8,867 nt of DNA from Bacteroidota bacterium (GTDB lineage Bacteria; Bacteroidota; Bacteroidia; Bacteroidales; Prolixibacteraceae), in assembly GCA_030695265.1 (NCBI GenBank), contig JAUYTA010000946.1, positions 1-8,867 of the forward strand. Reading direction: 5' to 3'. The position numbers and the translations under genes were made by a program. This document shows, piece after piece, positions 5,173 to 8,867 of the stretch. How positions within the stretch are numbered: the stretch's first letter is position 1; each line of letters begins with the position of its first letter. The notes below the pieces were generated by a model, which saw only the letters and a program-made list of their open reading frames with translations, did not search any database and was not told the origin of the DNA.

Positions 5173-7029
5173 GTGCCAGATATCATTCAACTACTTCCAG
5201 ACTCGGTTGCCAACCAGATAGCTGCCGGAGAGGTCATTCAAAGACCTGCTTCGGTCGTGAAAGAATTGGTGGAAAACGCCATCGATGCCGGGGCGACCCA
5301 AATAAAAGTGAACATTAAAGATGCGGGTCGCACGCTTATTCAGATTACCGACAATGGCTGCGGCATGTCGGATACCGATGCGCGCATGGCCTTCGAGCGT
5401 CACGCAACTTCCAAAATCAAATCGGCCAGCGATATATTTGCCATTCGAACCATGGGTTTCAGGGGCGAGGCGCTTGCCTCGGTTGCTGCCATTGCCGAAG
5501 TTGAACTTCGAACCAAAGAACACGATCAGGATTTGGGAACTTTTATTCACATTTCAGGCTCAAATATTATTGCTCAGGAACCTGTGAGTTGCGACAGCGG
5601 TACCAATTTCCAGATAAAGAACCTGTTTTTTAATGTTCCGGCAAGGCGTAAATTCCTGAAGTCGAACCCGGCTGAACTGAAACACATCATCAACGAAATT
5701 CAACGCATTGCACTTGCCAATTCAGAAATTTCCATTTCGCTTTACCACAACGGGTCGGCCATTTATGAATTGAACGGATCGAACAAACGGGTGCGGATCG
5801 TTTCAATATTCGGAAAAAACATCAATCAAAACCTGATCCCGATTGAAACTGAAACTTCACTGGTTAAAATAAGCGGCTTCATCGGGCAACCAAAACACGC
5901 GCGAAAAATGTTTGGCGAACAGTTTTTTTTCGTCAACCAGCGGTACATCAAACATCCGTATTTTCACCGCGCCATTATGCAGGCCTACGAAAAAATATTG
6001 CCGCCTGATGCAATTCCGTCGTATTTTATTTATTTCGATATGAACCCTGCCGACATCGATGTGAATATTCATCCGACCAAAACAGAAATCAAATTCGAAA
6101 ACGAACAGGCGGTCTGGCAAATTTTGCAAGCTTCGGTTCGCGAAGCGCTCGGAAAGTTCAACATTGTGCCATCCATCGACTTCGATCAGGCCGGAAGTGT
6201 AGATATTCCGATGCCGCTCAGGGATTATGCCGACGTGCAAACTCCTGAAATAAAAGTAAATCCGGCCTACAATCCTTTTGAACAGCCAGCTTCAACAAAA
6301 AATTATTCGGGAACCGATCGTAGTTTTGCTCCCACACCAACACAACGTACCAACCTTTCGAGTTGGCAATCGCTTTACAAAGGCCTCGAACCCCCCGAGT
6401 ACTCGGGGTCGCAACCGGAAACTCCCGCTGATGAACCGGTGCAATTCAGGATAGAAGAACAGCAAACTGCAAAAAGTTCGGTGCAATTCAAAAACAAATA
6501 CATCCTGACGCCTGTTAAATCGGGTTTGATGGTGATTGACCAAAAGCGGGCACACGAACGTATTTTGTACGAACGGTTAATGCAGGTGATTGAAAGTCAT
6601 GAGGTGGCCAGTCAGCAGCAACTTTTCCCGGAAACCTTCGAACTGAATGCCTCCGATGCAACTTTGCTGACCAGTATTCTGCCCGAACTGAGAGCCTTGG
6701 GTTTTGATGTCCGTGATTTTGGCAGGAATAGTTTCATTATCAACGGAACACCGGGAGTGTTGCATACATCTTCGCCGGTCGAAATCATTGAAAGTTTACT
6801 TGATGAGTTTAAAAATTCACCGGTCAACCTTCAGGAAAAAGCCCGCGAAACAGTTGCGGTATCGCTGGCACAGGCTTCTTCGATACAATACGGACAGACA
6901 TTAAAACCGGCAGAAATAAGCGAATTGATTGATAACTTGTTTGCCTGTAAAACGCCCAATTTTTCGCCAAAGGGAAAGAAGATACTGTCGATCATGCCAT
7001 TGGAAGATTTTGAGAAACTTTTAAAATGA
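5173..7029 (+). CDS. mutL: DNA mismatch repair protein MutL
   Basis: The protein is 618 residues, normal for MutL. It starts at GTG 5173; no in-frame ATG precedes the conserved N-terminus and LLPDSVANQIAAGEV aligns only with this start. The GHKL ATPase is intact: Glu31 (catalytic base in KELVEN), Asn35, ENAIDAG (34-40), DNGCGM (60-65), HATSK (77-81) and GFRGEALASV (95-104). The transducer domain has VNQRYIKHP (254-262) and Lys303 in NIHPTKTEIKF. A Pro/Ser/Thr-rich linker spans ~345-435. The C-terminal dimerisation domain keeps a clamp-binding motif, QQQLFP (481-486). Its endonuclease motifs are altered: DQKRAHERILYE (456-467) replaces DQHAxxExxxxE, SPKGKK (598-603) replaces CPHGRP, and the Cys of the ACR motif is missing. 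MutL couples MutS mismatch recognition to strand removal; nicking by this protein itself looks doubtful. Confidence 0.97.
   Translation: MPDIIQLLPDSVANQIAAGEVIQRPASVVKELVENAIDAGATQIKVNIKDAGRTLIQITDNGCGMSDTDARMAFERHATSKIKSASDIFAIRTMGFRGEALASVAAIAEVELRTKEHDQDLGTFIHISGSNIIAQEPVSCDSGTNFQIKNLFFNVPARRKFLKSNPAELKHIINEIQRIALANSEISISLYHNGSAIYELNGSNKRVRIVSIFGKNINQNLIPIETETSLVKISGFIGQPKHARKMFGEQFFFVNQRYIKHPYFHRAIMQAYEKILPPDAIPSYFIYFDMNPADIDVNIHPTKTEIKFENEQAVWQILQASVREALGKFNIVPSIDFDQAGSVDIPMPLRDYADVQTPEIKVNPAYNPFEQPASTKNYSGTDRSFAPTPTQRTNLSSWQSLYKGLEPPEYSGSQPETPADEPVQFRIEEQQTAKSSVQFKNKYILTPVKSGLMVIDQKRAHERILYERLMQVIESHEVASQQQLFPETFELNASDATLLTSILPELRALGFDVRDFGRNSFIINGTPGVLHTSSPVEIIESLLDEFKNSPVNLQEKARETVAVSLAQASSIQYGQTLKPAEISELIDNLFACKTPNFSPKGKKILSIMPLEDFEKLLK
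6393..6408. repeat. 16-bp perfect palindrome in the mutL linker region
   Basis: CCCCGAGTACTCGGGG reads identically on both strands, centred between 6400 and 6401, and is markedly more GC-rich than the surrounding sequence. It encodes part of the low-complexity linker (PPEYSG), where codon choice is unconstrained. It could be a protein-binding site, an mRNA stem or chance; only a single copy is seen in the window. Confidence 0.45.
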
Positions 7030-7062
7030 CATTTTAACGGAAAACCTATAAAAAAGCAGACT

Positions 7063-7806
7063 ATGATGCAAAATACAAAATCTGGTTTCAGTGCCATACC
7101 ACCGGTTGTTAAAAACCTGATTATCATTAACATTATCATGCTGCTTGCAACTTATATTTTAAGCATGCGTGGAATAGACCTTACCAGTATTTTAGGGCTA
7201 CGCTATTTTCAGTCTCCTGAATTCAGACCATATCAACTTGTGACACACATGTTTATGCATGGCGGATTTACCCATCTTTTGTTTAACATGTTTGCACTCT
7301 GGATGTTTGGTCGTGTGCTGGAAGGTGTTTGGGGACCAAAGCGTTTCTTTATTTACTATTTTGTTACCGGGCTGGGAGCTGCATTGCTTCACACCTTTGT
7401 TAATTTTTTAGAGTTCCAGAGTGTTGCCTCTAAAATGACACCTGAAGCAGTCGAAATGGTGATGACCCAAGGTACCGAAATATTCAATCAAGGGAAAAAT
7501 TTCTCCGATCCAATAGCAGGTAAGCTGAATCTTTTGCTGAATATTCCGACTGTTGGCGCATCAGGCGCAGTTTTCGGTATTCTCCTCGGCTTTGGAATGT
7601 TGTTTCCCAATACCCAGTTAATGCTGCTTTTTCCGCCAATACCAATCAAAGCCAAATATTTTGTGATGGGTTACGGAGCCATCGAACTTTACCTTGGACT
7701 TACCCAATCGGGTAGCAACATTGCTCATTTTGCACATCTTGGCGGAATGCTCTTCGGCTTTTTCCTGATTAAATACTGGAACAAAAACACAAAGCATTTT
7801 TATTAG
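7063..7806 (+). CDS. Rhomboid family intramembrane serine protease (first of a tandem pair)
   Basis: The protein is 247 residues from ATG 7063 (ATG 7066 is equivalent). It has about six transmembrane helices and cleaves membrane-protein substrates within the bilayer. Rhomboid features are present in order: HGGFTHLLFNM, including the H71xxxN75 oxyanion pair in TM2; the catalytic Ser167 in GASGAVFG; and the catalytic His225 in AHFAHLGG, followed by GxxxG-like packing in the last helix. A ~45-residue polar stretch (about 115-160, containing MTPEAVEMVMTQG) lies between TM3 and the Ser helix, longer than in compact enzymes such as GlpG. The C-terminus is short and basic. It lies 33 bases downstream of mutL and six bases before the second rhomboid gene, probably in one operon. 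Substrates are unknown. Confidence 0.93.
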   Translation: MMQNTKSGFSAIPPVVKNLIIINIIMLLATYILSMRGIDLTSILGLRYFQSPEFRPYQLVTHMFMHGGFTHLLFNMFALWMFGRVLEGVWGPKRFFIYYFVTGLGAALLHTFVNFLEFQSVASKMTPEAVEMVMTQGTEIFNQGKNFSDPIAGKLNLLLNIPTVGASGAVFGILLGFGMLFPNTQLMLLFPPIPIKAKYFVMGYGAIELYLGLTQSGSNIAHFAHLGGMLFGFFLIKYWNKNTKHFY

Positions 7807-7812
7807 ACAACC

Positions 7813-8682
7813 ATGAATTTTTGGGACGAAATAAAAGAATCATTCAGGGAAGGATCGGCCTTAACCCGACTTATTTACATTAATTTGGGTGTATTTTTAC
7901 TGATCCGAATTGTCAATGTTTTTTATTTTCTGGCAGGAGCTCATTTCCCTTTTCTTGACTGGCTAGCCCTTCCTTCTGATTTTAATTTGCTTATAAGCAG
8001 GCCCTGGACATTGATCACTTATATGTTCCTCCATTTCGATTTTCTTCACATCCTGTTCAACTTGCTTTGGTTGTATTGGATGGGACAAATATTTCTTGGC
8101 TATTTAGATCAGGGAAAACTGGTTGCCATCTATTTGCTTGGAGGTATATTGGGTGGTTTGTTTTATGTTTTGGGGTACAACTCATTTCCTGTTTTCGCCG
8201 GAATGGTGGCGGATTCGAGGCTATTGGGCGCGTCAGCTTCTGTAATTGCAGTTATCACCGCATTGGCCATGCATGCTCCCAATCACAATATACATCTCAT
8301 GTTTATCGGGCCGGTAAAGATGAAGTACATTGCACTTTTTTCTGTATTGATGTATGTAATTGGAATTTCATCGAGCAATGCAGGTGGCAACCTTGCTCAT
8401 TTGGGTGGCGCAGCCTGGGGCGTAATTTATGTACTTCAGCTGCGTCGGGGAATTGATCCGGCTAAAGGAGTGAGCTGGATGATGAATAGTTTGAAAAAGC
8501 TATTCTCGCCCAAACCAAAAGTAAAAGTAACTTACCGCAAACCTGTGAACGATATTGAATACAACCGCAAGAAAAATCAGGATCAGGTGCGAATGAATGA
8601 AATTCTGGAAAAGATCAGCAAATCAGGCTATGGTTCACTCACCAAAGAGGAAAAAGAAATTTTATTCAGGATGGGGAATTAG
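7813..8682 (+). CDS. Rhomboid family intramembrane serine protease with C-terminal DUF6576-like tail
   Basis: The protein is 289 residues from ATG 7813. It has about six transmembrane helices, then a ~75-residue soluble basic tail. The active site is present: H79xxxN83 (HILFN), Ser141 in GASAS and His196 in NLAHLGG. The Ser motif is GASA rather than the usual GxSG; this substitution seems common in Bacteroidota rhomboids and need not abolish activity. Residues ~258-288 (QVRMNEILEKISKSG, then SLTKEEKEILF) match what I recall as DUF6576, a small domain found on rhomboid tails. In the usual topology it lies in the cytoplasm and may bind a partner. A short polar N-terminus (FWDEIKESFREG) precedes TM1. 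The gene follows the first rhomboid by six bases and overlaps the convergent YihY gene at its 3' end. Confidence 0.92.
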   Translation: MNFWDEIKESFREGSALTRLIYINLGVFLLIRIVNVFYFLAGAHFPFLDWLALPSDFNLLISRPWTLITYMFLHFDFLHILFNLLWLYWMGQIFLGYLDQGKLVAIYLLGGILGGLFYVLGYNSFPVFAGMVADSRLLGASASVIAVITALAMHAPNHNIHLMFIGPVKMKYIALFSVLMYVIGISSSNAGGNLAHLGGAAWGVIYVLQLRRGIDPAKGVSWMMNSLKKLFSPKPKVKVTYRKPVNDIEYNRKKNQDQVRMNEILEKISKSGYGSLTKEEKEILFRMGN

Positions 8683-8867
8683 AGGGTGGCTTGTGTAAAG
8701 TCTCTCTCTTCGAGTGTTTTACTGCTTCGTTAATGCTGGCATTTAATTCGAACCCGATTAAAAGGATCAGCGAAAGTAAATACATCAGGAGCATAATTAC
8801 CAGTAAAGTACCTATTGATCCGTACAACTTGTTGTATTGTCCGAAGCGGTTGATATAGTATGAAAAT
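8666..8867 (-). CDS. YihY/BrkB (UPF0761) family membrane protein, C-terminal part (5' end outside window)
   Basis: Translating the minus strand from the window edge to TGA (8668-8666) gives 66 open residues. They begin SYYINRFGQYNKLYGSIG and continue through one hydrophobic helix (TLLVIMLLMYLLSLILLIG) to FELNASINEA and a basic, polar tail. This matches the end of YihY/BrkB proteins, where the last transmembrane helix carries a conserved (G/A)xELN after 'YGsiG'. Members are six-helix inner-membrane proteins, formerly annotated as ribonuclease BN; their function is unsettled. Only about the last quarter is present. The final 17 bases overlap the 3' end of the second rhomboid gene on the opposite strand. 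Confidence 0.87.
   Translation of the reverse strand, partial: FSYYINRFGQYNKLYGSIGTLLVIMLLMYLLSLILLIGFELNASINEAVKHSKRETLHKPPSNSPS

Noticed and set aside
5191..5550. Minus-strand open frame of 119 codons inside mutL
   Set aside because: It is antisense to the conserved MutL ATPase domain and has no family resemblance.
8067..8456. Plus-strand open frame of 129 codons in another frame of the second rhomboid gene
   Set aside because: It is Cys- and Arg-rich without domain character and lies fully within the conserved rhomboid frame.
8683..8867. Final 185 bases as empty intergenic sequence
   Set aside because: The minus strand is open through the window edge and encodes a convincing YihY/BrkB C-terminus.
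1..8867. A complete defence, toxin-antitoxin or CRISPR system
   Set aside because: No toxin, nuclease-helicase, reverse transcriptase, repeat-spacer array or integrase-type gene is present; the only candidate nuclease is the speculative DUF2851 reading.

Overview
The window looks like chromosomal DNA from a Bacteroidota bacterium. Evidence for this is the DUF2851 gene, a MutL with the divergent C-terminus expected of that phylum (recalled, not searched), a TonB-plug-like protein ending in a 'YWNP' domain, paired rhomboid genes with a DUF6576-like tail, A-rich translation starts without clear Shine-Dalgarno sites, and TAnnTTTG-like promoter elements. A Marinilabiliales/Prolixibacteraceae-type source is my best guess, but the sequence alone does not settle it. 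I see no tRNA, rRNA, CRISPR array, insertion sequence or phage gene.

Layout. (1) Bases 1-1258, plus strand: the 3' end of a large envelope protein (a TonB-plug-like domain followed by a small beta domain), then a tightly coupled gene for a secreted protein of unknown function. (2) Bases 1255-2334, minus strand: a secreted S9-type alpha/beta hydrolase without a beta-propeller, converging on the previous gene with a 4-base stop-codon overlap. (3) Bases 2335-2478: a divergent intergenic region with AT-rich, promoter-like sequence. (4) Bases 2479-4798, plus strand: a phosphotriesterase-family exported hydrolase with all metal ligands present, then a DUF2851 protein 13 bases later. (5) Bases 4863-8682, plus strand: a likely operon of a small tail-anchored protein, mutL, and two tandem rhomboid intramembrane proteases. 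(6) Bases 8666-8867, minus strand: the C-terminal end of a YihY/BrkB-family membrane protein, running off the window and overlapping the second rhomboid gene tail to tail by 17 bases.

How the genes relate. The first half is mostly envelope or periplasmic proteins. The second half joins a DNA-repair gene (mutL) to membrane proteins. The part most worth a second look is DUF2851 - small membrane protein - mutL. This MutL has lost recognisable residues in all three endonuclease motifs but keeps a beta-clamp-binding motif, while the nearby DUF2851 protein carries a PD...ExH pattern and a Cys cluster reminiscent of PD-(D/E)XK nucleases. A functional link between them is a hypothesis, not a demonstrated fact. 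The remaining genes look like ordinary Bacteroidota housekeeping or envelope genes.
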